A DNA stretch of 64,000 bases from an uncultured Ruminiclostridium sp. (GTDB lineage Bacteria; Bacillota; Clostridia; Oscillospirales; Ruminococcaceae): contig CAKSFR010000005.1 of the NCBI GenBank assembly GCA_934454635.1, forward strand, positions 87,979 to 151,978. Reading direction: 5' to 3'. The notes beneath the pieces were generated by a model. It saw only the letters and a list, made by a program, of their open reading frames with translations. It had not been told where the DNA came from and ran no database searches. Below are positions 28,770-36,852 of the stretch, one piece after another. Numbering within the stretch: the stretch's first letter is position 1; each line of letters opens with the position of its first letter. The translations under genes were made by a program, and so were the position numbers.

Positions 28770-29450
28770 ATGATCAATTCTCTTAACAGTACGTTTTACA
28801 CGTCTATGAGCAATGTTCTTACACAGTGGAGCGATTTCAAGGTAAGCAAAAATCTGTACAAGGCATATTTCGATATGCAGAAGACGCAGAAAACCTCGGG
28901 AACCGATGAAACTGCAAAGAAACAGAACACAAAGACTAAAAACACGGTCGAGGATAAGCTCGGCACACTTTCCGACAGTGTTACAAAGGCTTTCGGAAAC
29001 CTCGAAAGCGCTTTTTCCGTTGATTCCAAGACGGGAGAAATGGATTATGATAAGGCTTATTCCGCCGCGGAGAGCTTTGTAAAAAGCTACAACGACCTTG
29101 TTTCTTCTATCCGGACATCGGGCGACAAGTCTGTTTCCAACAAGCACGAGTTCATCACCAACATGACGAATGCACAGACCAAAAAGCTCAACAACGCAGG
29201 CATCAGCATCAACTCCGACGGTACTCTTACCCTCGATAAGGAAAGCTTCATGACTGCGGACACCGCTCAGCTTGAAGCAATTTTCGGCAAAAAGGATTCT
29301 TTTGCCAACTTTGTTTCACGTCAGGCGGCGCAGCTTAAAGCCTACTCCCAGATAGAGCACACCGTTCAGGCAACCAACACATATACCCAGACGGGCAATG
29401 TCACGAACCTCTCGAATATCAGCGGTTCGTTCTTCAATATGCTTGGCTGA
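28770..29450 (+). CDS. Hypothetical protein with FliD C-terminal-like sequence
   Basis: 226 aa, no signal peptide. The stretch FVKSYNDLVSSIR and later INSDGTLTLDKESF followed by LEAIFG resembles the C-terminal part of flagellar cap protein FliD, where similar text reads as filament-cap helices. No other flagellar gene is present. ATG 28770 follows ggaaagg; an upstream GTG at 28752 is less likely. A strong hairpin follows the stop. Confidence 0.7.
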   Translation: MINSLNSTFYTSMSNVLTQWSDFKVSKNLYKAYFDMQKTQKTSGTDETAKKQNTKTKNTVEDKLGTLSDSVTKAFGNLESAFSVDSKTGEMDYDKAYSAAESFVKSYNDLVSSIRTSGDKSVSNKHEFITNMTNAQTKKLNNAGISINSDGTLTLDKESFMTADTAQLEAIFGKKDSFANFVSRQAAQLKAYSQIEHTVQATNTYTQTGNVTNLSNISGSFFNMLG

Positions 29451-29456
29451 ACATAA

Positions 29457-29496
29457 AAATCCGACAGAATCGCAGTGCCGCGGTTCTGTCGGATTT
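29457..29496 (+). terminator. Terminator after the FliD-like gene
   Basis: An 11-bp stem (atccgacagaa/ttctgtcggat) with a short inner stem; the T run after it is interrupted. Confidence 0.65.
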
Positions 29497-29499
29497 GTC

Positions 29500-29528
29500 T
29501 TGACTTTTTTGCTTTTTTATGGTATTAT
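29500..29528 (+). promoter_or_regulatory. Promoter of the 83-aa gene
   Basis: TTGACT and TATTAT with a 17-nt T-rich spacer, 36 nt before the ATG. Confidence 0.6.
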
Positions 29529-29564
29529 TTCAATATTGAAAAGTATTTTGAAAGGAAAAATGAC

Positions 29565-29816
29565 ATGATAGAATTTAGGTATGACACGCAGCTTCTTATC
29601 GAAGGCGAAAATCTCGATGAGGACGTTATTCACGACTATTTCATCGAAAATTTTGTCGGCGACAGCCTGCTCGCAGTCGGCGACGATACGCTCATTAAGA
29701 TTCACTATCACACCAACGAGCCGTGGAAAGTGCTTGAATACTGCGCTTCTCTCGGCGAAATCTGCGACATTGTCGTTGAGGACATGGACAGACAATCCCG
29801 CGGCTTACAAGGCTGA
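29565..29816 (+). CDS. Small stand-alone domain similar to the C-terminus of FakA/YloV
   Basis: 83 aa. The sequence TLIKIHYHTNEPWKVLEYC, then GEICDIVVEDMDRQ, resembles the C-terminal domain of the fatty-acid kinase FakA/YloV (family pattern VKVHIHT-PGKVL...G-L-IKIENM-EQ). The kinase part is missing. The ribosome binding site is aaagg. The function of the isolated domain is unknown. Confidence 0.7.
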   Translation: MIEFRYDTQLLIEGENLDEDVIHDYFIENFVGDSLLAVGDDTLIKIHYHTNEPWKVLEYCASLGEICDIVVEDMDRQSRGLQG

Positions 29817-29860
29817 AAAGGAAGCCCTTTTTGGCAGTTCCGCCTTTATACAGGTTTGAT

Positions 29861-30067
29861 TTATCCCCGCTGTTTGGTTAACGGCGGGGTTTTCACTTAT
29901 GTTAAATCGAGAAACGTTTGCCGCTTCGGGTTTGAACGGGTTTATTTTATCCCCGCTGTTTGGTTAACGGTGGGGTTTTCGCTTATGTTAAATCAAGAAA
30001 AATTTGCCGCTTCGGGTTTGAACGGGTCTATTTTATCCCCGCTGTTTGGTTAACGGCGGGATTTTCA
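29861..30067. repeat. 86-bp tandem repeat carrying a terminator-like hairpin (about 2.4 copies)
   Basis: Units start at 29861, 29947 and 30033 with an exact 86-nt period and a few substitutions. Each starts with a hairpin ccccgc/gcgggg followed by TTTT, then about 50 nt of non-hairpin sequence. This fills the 292-nt gap before the next gene and stacks three terminators downstream of the 83-aa gene. Confidence 0.85.
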
Positions 30068-30077
30068 CATAAAATCG

Positions 30078-30102
30078 CCCCGCAGCTCACACGTCTGCGG
30101 GG
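30078..30102 (-). terminator. Terminator of the smpB operon
   Basis: Stem ccccgcag/ctgcgggg lies directly after the stop of the minus-strand gene at 30109. It is symmetric and may work in both directions. Confidence 0.6.
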
Positions 30103-30108
30103 TTTGAA

Positions 30109-30753
30109 TTATTTCACTTTCTTTGCGCGTTCCTGAAGCTTTTTAAGACCAAACATTACAATCGGTATGACCGCAACAAGCACGACCCAAAACCAGTAAT
30201 GCCCTGCCGTCGTCTTGACCTGAACCGCCTGAAGCTTGCCGGACGAATGCCATTCCGCATCGTCCGACCTCGCGGCGGTGCTGCTTAAAATAAGGCTTAA
30301 ATTACGGAAATATACACTTTCGTCGCCTTGTGATCTAATAATAACTTTTACATATTCAGCGTTCTGCGGAACAGGAAGATAGCCGTTTTCCGCGCCGAGC
30401 TGAAAGCGGTAGAAATACCCGTCCGAAACGAACGGCTTTGTATACTCCGCCGCGACCTTGTTATCATCGCTCAAAAAAAGTACCGTAACGCTCCCGCTGC
30501 TCTTTCCGCTGTAACCGCCGCAGTCCGCGTAAAACCACACGCCCGCCGCATTTTCAACAGGAAACTGAACCCACGCTTCGCCCGAAATATCGGTAAACGA
30601 AAGCGTTCCGTGCTCCTCGTTATAGCTCAGCTTCGCATTCTCCCAAAGTAAATTGCGGTAATCGCCGAGCAGATTTTCGTCCAGAGCGCACACCGAAATA
30701 CACATTGCAAATGCCGCTGCAAAAGCCGCGACGAACGCCGCGAGCCGCCTCAT
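30109..30753 (-). CDS. Hypothetical secreted protein with C-terminal membrane anchor
   Basis: 214 aa. A signal peptide ([20 protein letters not shown], cleavage near ALD) is followed by about 150 residues of beta-rich sequence. A membrane segment (about 185-205, [17 protein letters not shown]) and a basic tail close it. The exported part may be a carbohydrate-binding-like jelly roll, but I do not recognise it. It overlaps smpB by four nt (ATGA). Confidence 0.72.
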   Translation of the reverse strand: MRRLAAFVAAFAAAFAMCISVCALDENLLGDYRNLLWENAKLSYNEEHGTLSFTDISGEAWVQFPVENAAGVWFYADCGGYSGKSSGSVTVLFLSDDNKVAAEYTKPFVSDGYFYRFQLGAENGYLPVPQNAEYVKVIIRSQGDESVYFRNLSLILSSTAARSDDAEWHSSGKLQAVQVKTTAGHYWFWVVLVAVIPIVMFGLKKLQERAKKVK

Positions 30754-31211
30754 CTGTTGCGCTCCTTCATTGCGCGGTCGATAGTGCGCTTTGCGTCGCG
30801 CTCGGCTATGCTGTCACGCTTGTCGTGCAGCTTTTTACCCTTGCAAAGTCCGACCTGAACCTTAACGCGGCTACCCTTGAAGTACATGGATATGGGAACA
30901 AGCGTAAGCCCGCCCTGTTTTACCTGTCCGAAGAGCCGCTCAATTTCACGCTTGTGCATAAGCAGTCTGCGTTCGCGAAGCGGGTCTTTGTTAAAAATAT
31001 TTCCCTTTTCATAGGGGCTGATATGCATTTGCTTGACGTACGCTTCGCCGTTTTCAATTGAGATCCACGAGTCCTTTAGATTCACCCCGCCTTGTCGGAT
31101 AGATTTTACCTCCGTCCCCGTGAGTTCGATCCCCGCCTCAATGCTTTCGAGGATAAAATATTCATGGCGAGCCTGTCTGTTCTCGCTGATCGTCTTAATA
31201 TTTTCTGCCAT
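30750..31211 (-). CDS. smpB: SsrA-binding protein
   Basis: 153 aa. SmpB delivers tmRNA to stalled ribosomes. Motifs are [23 protein letters not shown], the loop [15 protein letters not shown], and the basic C-terminal tail. I found no tmRNA gene in this window. Confidence 0.96.
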   Translation of the reverse strand: MAENIKTISENRQARHEYFILESIEAGIELTGTEVKSIRQGGVNLKDSWISIENGEAYVKQMHISPYEKGNIFNKDPLRERRLLMHKREIERLFGQVKQGGLTLVPISMYFKGSRVKVQVGLCKGKKLHDKRDSIAERDAKRTIDRAMKERNR

Positions 31212-31313
31212 ATTTTCCCTTTCCGTTTTCTGTTCCGAATGTAAAGAATTATACCATATTTTTCTTCATTTTGCAATACCGCTTTGGGGACATTTTTGCG
31301 ACAAATGCGGACA

Positions 31314-32594
31314 TCACTGCTCTTCGCCGAGGCAGAAATCCTTCTCCGCTCCGATTATCCTAGTCTTGATTATGCTGCCGCGCTGAGCGTCGCTGCCGTA
31401 TATGCGGACGGGAGTATAATTCGGCGTAAGCCCCGCCGCGTAGTCGGGAGAAGTGCGCTTCTGGATAAGCGCAGGCTGAACCGTACCGATCTGCTCTTTG
31501 AGAAATTTTGCGTGCAGCTTTTCATCAAGCGCGCTAAGTCGTCGAAACCGCTCCTGACGTATCTGCTCCGGCACATGGTCGGTGCGCTTGGCGGCGGCGG
31601 TTCCCTCGCGAACGGAATATGCAAACGCGTGTATTTTCGCAAACCCTATCCGCTCCGCAAATTCAAGTGAACACAAAAATTCTTCTTCAGTCTCGCCCGC
31701 AAAACCCGCCATCATATCGGTAGTTATGCTGCACCCCGGAAAAGCGCGGCGAATATTTCCCACAATTTCCGCATATTCCTCGCAAGTGTAGCGGCGGTTC
31801 ATTCGTTGCAGCGTTTCATCGCAACCGCTTTGCAGCGACAAGTGAAAATGCGGGCAAAGCTTGTCCTGCTTCGCGAGCCGAGAAAGCATTTTTTCATCAA
31901 GCAGTTCAGGTTCAAGCGACGAAAGTCGGACCCGCTCTATTCCATCGACCGAACACGCCGCTTCAACCGCGTCCGCGAGCGAAAGCCCGCAGTCAGTCCC
32001 GTAGCACGACAGATTTATCCCGACAAGCACCAGCTCTCTGAACCCCTCCGCGGCGCACTGACGCGCTTCGGAAAGAATCGATTCAAGGCTGCGTGAGCGG
32101 ACGCGCCCGCGCGCATACGGAATTATGCAGTACGAACAGAAGCGGTTGCAGCCGTCCTCGATTTTTATGAATGCACGCGTTTTTTCACCGCCGCGCTGTA
32201 TATGCATTTCTTCAAATACGGTCGGAAGCTCGGGAACGCTTCGGCACGCTGCCCCGTCAGAGATATATTTTTTTACAAGTTCCGCGATTTTTCCGCGCGC
32301 TCCGTTTCCGGTAACGATATCTGCGCCGCTCGCGGCAGCTTCTTCGGGAAAAGCCTGCGGATAACAGCCGGTAAGCACTACCAGCTTTTCGGGGCTGCGG
32401 CGCTTGATTTTTGAAGCGCTCTGCCGCGCCTTTTTATCTCCGCCTGCCGTAACGGTGCAGGAATTTATAATCACAATGTCGGCTTCCCCTTCGTCAGGAA
32501 CTTCTTCAAAGCCGCTTTCACGCATAGCGGAAGCTATCGCAAGGCTTTCATACTGATTCACCTTACAGCCAAAAGTTTTTATAGCAAAACGCAT
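31314..32594 (-). CDS. mtaB: tRNA t6A37 methylthiotransferase MtaB
   Basis: 426 aa. The UPF0004 domain has three conserved Cys (FGCKVNQYES, INSCTVT, LTGCYPQ). The radical-SAM cluster motif is CNRFCSYCIIPYARG, and a C-terminal TRAM-like part follows. FGCKVNQ is characteristic of MtaB rather than MiaB or RimO. It converts t6A37 to ms2t6A37 in tRNAs that read ANN codons. Confidence 0.94.
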   Translation of the reverse strand: MRFAIKTFGCKVNQYESLAIASAMRESGFEEVPDEGEADIVIINSCTVTAGGDKKARQSASKIKRRSPEKLVVLTGCYPQAFPEEAAASGADIVTGNGARGKIAELVKKYISDGAACRSVPELPTVFEEMHIQRGGEKTRAFIKIEDGCNRFCSYCIIPYARGRVRSRSLESILSEARQCAAEGFRELVLVGINLSCYGTDCGLSLADAVEAACSVDGIERVRLSSLEPELLDEKMLSRLAKQDKLCPHFHLSLQSGCDETLQRMNRRYTCEEYAEIVGNIRRAFPGCSITTDMMAGFAGETEEEFLCSLEFAERIGFAKIHAFAYSVREGTAAAKRTDHVPEQIRQERFRRLSALDEKLHAKFLKEQIGTVQPALIQKRTSPDYAAGLTPNYTPVRIYGSDAQRGSIIKTRIIGAEKDFCLGEEQ

Positions 32595-32686
32595 AAATTC
32601 AACCTCGATTTATAGTTAATACTGCACAAAAAAGTTGCTTCTATTTTTCCCGTAGTCTTAATAATACCGAATTTTCCAAAATCTAC

Positions 32687-32717
32687 TTGACAATTCTTTT
32701 TTTTATGATATTATAAT
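32687..32717 (+). promoter_or_regulatory. Promoter of the tandem HPr-like genes
   Basis: TTGACA at 32687 is followed by TATAAT at 32712 with 19 nt between; an overlapping ATTATA gives 17 nt. A T-rich spacer and 45 nt of leader follow. Confidence 0.55.
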
Positions 32718-32762
32718 AATAGTTACAGAGATGTAACACTAATAAATAAGGAGGCTAATATC

Positions 32763-32993
32763 ATGACAAAAAGAACAATAAAACTAGTGACAATCGACGA
32801 CGTAAAGGACTTCGTAAGAAAGAGCAATGCGTACGACCATGAAGCGGATCTGACACTCGGAAAGTATACCGTTGACGCAAAATCAATCATGGGTATTTTC
32901 AGTCTTGATTTAAGCCGCCCGCTGGAACTCACAATTCACAGCGATAGCTGCGACGCATTTCTCGACGAGATTGCCGCGTATATTGTAAAGTAA
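32763..32993 (+). CDS. HPr-like protein lacking the phosphotransfer His (copy 1)
   Basis: 76 aa, HPr-sized. It keeps the regulatory segment KSIMGIFSLDL, whose Ser (residue 41) aligns with HPr Ser46. The active-site GIHARPA of HPr is replaced by TIDDVKD, so His15 becomes Thr10. Such a protein cannot carry PTS phosphate but could be a target of HprK, like B. subtilis Crh. ggaggc is well placed. A paralogue follows after 28 nt. Confidence 0.85.
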   Translation: MTKRTIKLVTIDDVKDFVRKSNAYDHEADLTLGKYTVDAKSIMGIFSLDLSRPLELTIHSDSCDAFLDEIAAYIVK

Positions 32994-33021
32994 AAAAATA
33001 ACACAGCAGGAGGAATTTATC

Positions 33022-33249
33022 ATGAAAGAATTTACCGTAAAAATCACCACTATCGATGACGTTAAAAAGTTTGTTTCCACAGTTATAAAGTTCGATTACG
33101 AGATCGACCTCGTTTCGGGCAGATACGCAATCGACGCTAAGTCCATTATGGGTATCTTCAGCATCGACCTCTCCAAGGAACTCAAGCTTGTGGCTCACAC
33201 AGACGACACCGCAGAGCTTGAATCCGCTCTCGCAGAATTTATCAAGTAA
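33022..33249 (+). CDS. HPr-like protein lacking the phosphotransfer His (copy 2)
   Basis: 75 aa, clearly paralogous to copy 1 (shared TIDDVK-FV and AKSIMGIFSIDLS). Ser41 is kept and the His15 position is Thr. The ribosome binding site is aggagg. The pair probably arose by tandem duplication and forms one transcription unit. A role in HprK/CcpA signalling is inferred, not shown. Confidence 0.85.
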   Translation: MKEFTVKITTIDDVKKFVSTVIKFDYEIDLVSGRYAIDAKSIMGIFSIDLSKELKLVAHTDDTAELESALAEFIK

Positions 33250-33263
33250 TAATAACCGAACAA

Positions 33264-33301
33264 AAGAAAGTTCCGCATGATTTTCGTGCGGTTCTTTTTT
33301 T
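33264..33301 (+). terminator. Terminator of the HPr-like genes
   Basis: Stem ccgcatga/tcgtgcgg with flanking aagaa/ttctt pairs and a T7 run. Confidence 0.85.
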
Positions 33302-33384
33302 GCACAAAAATACGCAACGCGGATTTCCCACGCTGCGTATTATTTTACCACAATATGCGTTTTTTGTCAACGAGCTTTGCGTTA

Positions 33385-36105
33385 TCAGTACGGCCAACGC
33401 ATTTCGTTCAGCCGCCAGCCGCTGCCGTCGTTCTCGGCTGTCACTTCGTAGGTTTCGATAACCTCGTCGCTCGCATTAAAGTTCTCGTCAACGCCGTATA
33501 CCGTGTATTCAAGCACCGCCTGCGTATCGGTCTGTTCCTTTATGCGGCAGGTCACATCTCCAACGCTTATATCCGCTCCGCGCGCGCCGTCCGCCGAATA
33601 AATACCGTTGCTGTTGTTTTTTGTTTCAAAATTTGTTCCTTCCTGAAACATCGCAACATCAATGTAATAGCGCGCATTTTCCGTAAATATTTCATTCAAA
33701 GCTATGCTCAGCGACTGATAATTGTCGAACGGCGGCTTCACAACGCGGTAATATGTCATCGTAATATCACTGTCCGGAAGTTCTTTCGTAAAGCTGTCCT
33801 TAAAATCGATCGTCGGACTTCCCACAACAGTATTCATATAGAACATTTCAGAACTGCGGTTAAGATGCCAGAGCCGCCCCGCAAGGTCGTTTTCGTCAGT
33901 CGTGTAGGTTACTTCTTCGCCGTTGATTATCATTTTAAAGCCGCTGTCGCTTATTTCAGTAACATAGCTCTCGGTCGTTTTTCCGCAAAAGTCAAGATAT
34001 TTTGAGAAAAGTGAAACACGCATTGTATCGGCGTCCGCTTCGGCGTATTCGACAATGACATAATCCCCGACCGTGCGTATGCTGTAGCTGTTCGGGTACA
34101 CCTCAGCCGTTTCGCTGACTATCACTTCGGTGTACATATTTTTTCCGACGTACATACGGTTCTCGCGAAGCCGCAGCGCCTTATTCGCTTTATCGTAGTA
34201 CAGCAGATACAAAACGCCGTCAATTTCCGCCGCACGGCAGTTTATGAGATTTTCCGAAACCGCCGTATAGCTGTAGCCGTCCCAGTGATATAAAATGGAA
34301 AGGTCGTGCGAGCTCATCGCAATGAGCGTTTCAAGCGCGTAATACTTTCCGTCTGTATCGTTGAAATATTGCACGCTGTAATTTTCGGAAACCTCAAGCG
34401 TAATATATGTGTCGGTTATTTCCCATGCTTCCCACTCGTCGTTGACTTTTTCGGCGGCAAACGTGAAGTATTTCATATTGGGCTTATTCAATTCATCAAC
34501 GTTGTCCGTAACCTCGCAGTAGCGGTGGGAGAATACCACTTTGCTGTCTGTAACAGGCTCGTTGATGTATGTTTCGCCGTAGCCCCAGTACCAGCTTGCG
34601 GCACCGTCGTATTCGTATTCTTTGCCGTTATACTGAATATTCTTGGGCATTATATCCCAGATATCAACGCCGTATTCCACAAAGATTTTGTTCATTCCCA
34701 AAAGGCTTATAACGCCCTGCGGAATTTCCGTGCTGCCGCGCGACCTGAGTGTGTAAACGCAGTAATATTCATTTTTCGCGACATCGTTTACTCCCGTAAA
34801 ATCCTCATATCTGTACATTTTTTCGGGTTCTTCCCTCGCGATGAAGTACAGCGTTCCCGTCCCGCTCGTAAATTCATTAAGATACCAGCCGTCCTCACGC
34901 TCTGTAAACCATGTGATAAACGTGTAACCTGGGAACTGATTATCCTCGGTATATGTCAGGCTCAGCGTATCAAAATCGCTTTCCCAGATTCCGTAAAACG
35001 TTTTTTCAAAAAGCGACAATGCTTCTTTGGAAGCAATGCCGTCCCCGTCCATAACGCTCAAATCTATCAGCTCGGTGCTGCCCGCCATAAGGTCGGTTTT
35101 ATAAATATTTCCTGCGGCGTCGCTTGCCGAAGCTATTTTCCAGCTTTTTTCTCCGCGGCTCAGCGAAAGAGTTATCTGTTCATATATATCACTGTCGGAA
35201 TATTTGCAGTTTACCGTCAGCGTGAACTCGTTCAGCTTTTTTGAAGTAATATTTTCGCCAAGTCTTACCTTGCCGTAAATAATATCAAGACGCTCGCCGT
35301 CCGCGTTGTAAAGCGGTGTTTCGTAAATTCTCCGCAGATGATAAAAACCGTCGCTTCCCTCAAAGCACATCTCTCTCGCCAGCTTTTGCTGTCCGATGAA
35401 GTTCAGCGCGCCCTTTTCGACAATCAGACCGTTATCGGGACGTGTTTCCTGCCACACTCTTGTATAAACCTGTGCGGTCGTACTTTCCTCATCCTCATAA
35501 AAATACATTTTGTTGGTTTCGTCGGCGGGAATATAATAAACTCCGATACTAACGTCCCAGCCGTAATCGCCTTGTCCGTACACCTGTAAAAAATAGCCCT
35601 CTTCCTGCTTTGTGACCGTCGCGGCGACCGCCTCTTCGGGCAGCGGATCCTCTTTATAGGTGAAGCGTATCGTTTCTGCGGAATTGCTCCAGCTTCCCCA
35701 GAAAATATTTTCGTAAATCTCTATCCCGTCAAAATTCTGCATACTTGGGGGATTCCCCCCTTCCGGCACGGGAAGCGTCATTTCCGTCGTTTCGGGCGCG
35801 GCGGAAACCGCCGTTGTTGACGTTGTTTCGGACGGGAGCGTTATTTCAATCCCCTCATTCGGCTTCGCCGGCAATACATTTGTCATACGCAGCGCTACGG
35901 CTGTTCCGCCAATGACGACAAGCGCGGCAGCCGCGCCAATCCAAGCGCCAACGCTTTTTTTCTTCTTTTCGGGACGTTCCACATGGATTTCCACAAGTTC
36001 ATGCTCTTCGCCAAGGTGCTCAAACAGCTCTTCGGACGTTTCATTGACATATTTCTCGTCCAGCTTATCCATTGTTTCTCTCCAGAAACGCTCATTCCTG
36101 CTCAT
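33385..36105 (-). CDS. Large membrane protein, probable anti-sigma partner of the ECF sigma factor
   Basis: 906 aa. A charged cytoplasmic N-terminus of about 50 residues is followed by one membrane segment (VGAWIGAAAALVVIGGTAVAL) and about 830 extracytoplasmic residues. These contain two or three related beta-rich blocks (for example FYGIWESDFDTLSLTY and NIFWGSWSNSAETIRFTY). The start overlaps the sigma-factor stop by 4 nt, the normal layout of an anti-sigma gene. I see no zinc-binding HxxxCxxC motif. The outer part may sense or bind a ligand; its family is not recognised. Confidence 0.75.
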   Translation of the reverse strand: MSRNERFWRETMDKLDEKYVNETSEELFEHLGEEHELVEIHVERPEKKKKSVGAWIGAAAALVVIGGTAVALRMTNVLPAKPNEGIEITLPSETTSTTAVSAAPETTEMTLPVPEGGNPPSMQNFDGIEIYENIFWGSWSNSAETIRFTYKEDPLPEEAVAATVTKQEEGYFLQVYGQGDYGWDVSIGVYYIPADETNKMYFYEDEESTTAQVYTRVWQETRPDNGLIVEKGALNFIGQQKLAREMCFEGSDGFYHLRRIYETPLYNADGERLDIIYGKVRLGENITSKKLNEFTLTVNCKYSDSDIYEQITLSLSRGEKSWKIASASDAAGNIYKTDLMAGSTELIDLSVMDGDGIASKEALSLFEKTFYGIWESDFDTLSLTYTEDNQFPGYTFITWFTEREDGWYLNEFTSGTGTLYFIAREEPEKMYRYEDFTGVNDVAKNEYYCVYTLRSRGSTEIPQGVISLLGMNKIFVEYGVDIWDIMPKNIQYNGKEYEYDGAASWYWGYGETYINEPVTDSKVVFSHRYCEVTDNVDELNKPNMKYFTFAAEKVNDEWEAWEITDTYITLEVSENYSVQYFNDTDGKYYALETLIAMSSHDLSILYHWDGYSYTAVSENLINCRAAEIDGVLYLLYYDKANKALRLRENRMYVGKNMYTEVIVSETAEVYPNSYSIRTVGDYVIVEYAEADADTMRVSLFSKYLDFCGKTTESYVTEISDSGFKMIINGEEVTYTTDENDLAGRLWHLNRSSEMFYMNTVVGSPTIDFKDSFTKELPDSDITMTYYRVVKPPFDNYQSLSIALNEIFTENARYYIDVAMFQEGTNFETKNNSNGIYSADGARGADISVGDVTCRIKEQTDTQAVLEYTVYGVDENFNASDEVIETYEVTAENDGSGWRLNEMRWPY

Positions 36106-36647
36106 ACCGTAACTCCCCTTTCAGAAAGATATTTTTTTAGCTCCGCTCTCGTCCGCGAAAGCCGCGATTTCACTGCGGTTTCGCTCATATCAAAGCTATG
36201 CGCTATCTCGCTTATCGAAAAATTGAAATAATACCGCGCGGTGAAAATCTCACGGCTGCGCTTGTTCGCCGTACCGAGAAATTCATTTATCAGAGCCGCC
36301 ATGTGTCCGCTGTCGAACTGTTCTTCAAGAGATTTTTCCGAAGGAATCAGCTCGTCAAGCTCCTCATACAGCACCTCGCAGCTTCTTTGCCGCACCTTAT
36401 CGTACACCGACAGCGCGGTATTTCTCACGACCGCGCACAAATATCCGCAAAGCGAAGCAGGCCGCTGCGGCGGTATCGCGTTCCATAGCTTATGATAGCC
36501 GGTATTCACGCACTCCTCCGCGTCCTCCTTGTTAAGCAGAATATTATAGGCGACCTTTTCGCAAAGCCTGCCGTATTTTTCGGCGATACGGCTTATCGCC
36601 TCCTCCGAACGCGCAAAAAACAATTCGAGAATATTTTCATCGTCCAC
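36102..36647 (-). CDS. ECF-type RNA polymerase sigma factor
   Basis: 181 aa. Region 2 (AYNILLNKEDAEECVNTGYHKLW) and region 4 (FNFSISEIAHSFDMSETAVK) are present and region 3 is absent, as in ECF sigmas. It starts at GTG 36647 with ggggg 7 nt upstream. An inverted-repeat element ends 35 nt before the start and may supply or disturb the promoter. Confidence 0.9.
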   Translation of the reverse strand: MDDENILELFFARSEEAISRIAEKYGRLCEKVAYNILLNKEDAEECVNTGYHKLWNAIPPQRPASLCGYLCAVVRNTALSVYDKVRQRSCEVLYEELDELIPSEKSLEEQFDSGHMAALINEFLGTANKRSREIFTARYYFNFSISEIAHSFDMSETAVKSRLSRTRAELKKYLSERGVTV

Positions 36648-36681
36648 TTTACTGCCCCCTTTTTTTCATGCGAGAGATTTT

Positions 36682-36772
36682 ATACTTAGCACCAATTAAA
36701 AAATCGAGTATAATCTTGCATATATGGGTTATACAAAGTTTTTTGTTTATAGTTTTATTGGTGCTTAGTATT
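36682..36772 (+). mobile_element. MITE-like inverted-repeat element, copy A
   Basis: Ends atacttagcaccaat and attggtgcttagtat are inverted repeats with one mismatch, flanked by TA. The interior aatcgagtataatcttgcata matches copy B at 47639-47739. Copy A lacks about 11 nt present in B. No coding capacity. Confidence 0.8.
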
Positions 36773-36852
36773 AACCTCTCTGTAAATTATGACGGGTTGA
36801 AATACAAAAAGGTTGCAGAAATTTCAGAAAAAATTTCTGCAACCTCCGACTT

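Noticed and set aside
29856..30053. 65-aa open frame on the plus strand
   Set aside because: It is only the translation of the 86-bp repeat, with no ribosome binding site.
34306..35244. 312-aa open frame on the plus strand opposite the large membrane protein
   Set aside because: It has no ribosome binding site and no recognisable domain. The minus-strand gene is coupled to the sigma factor.
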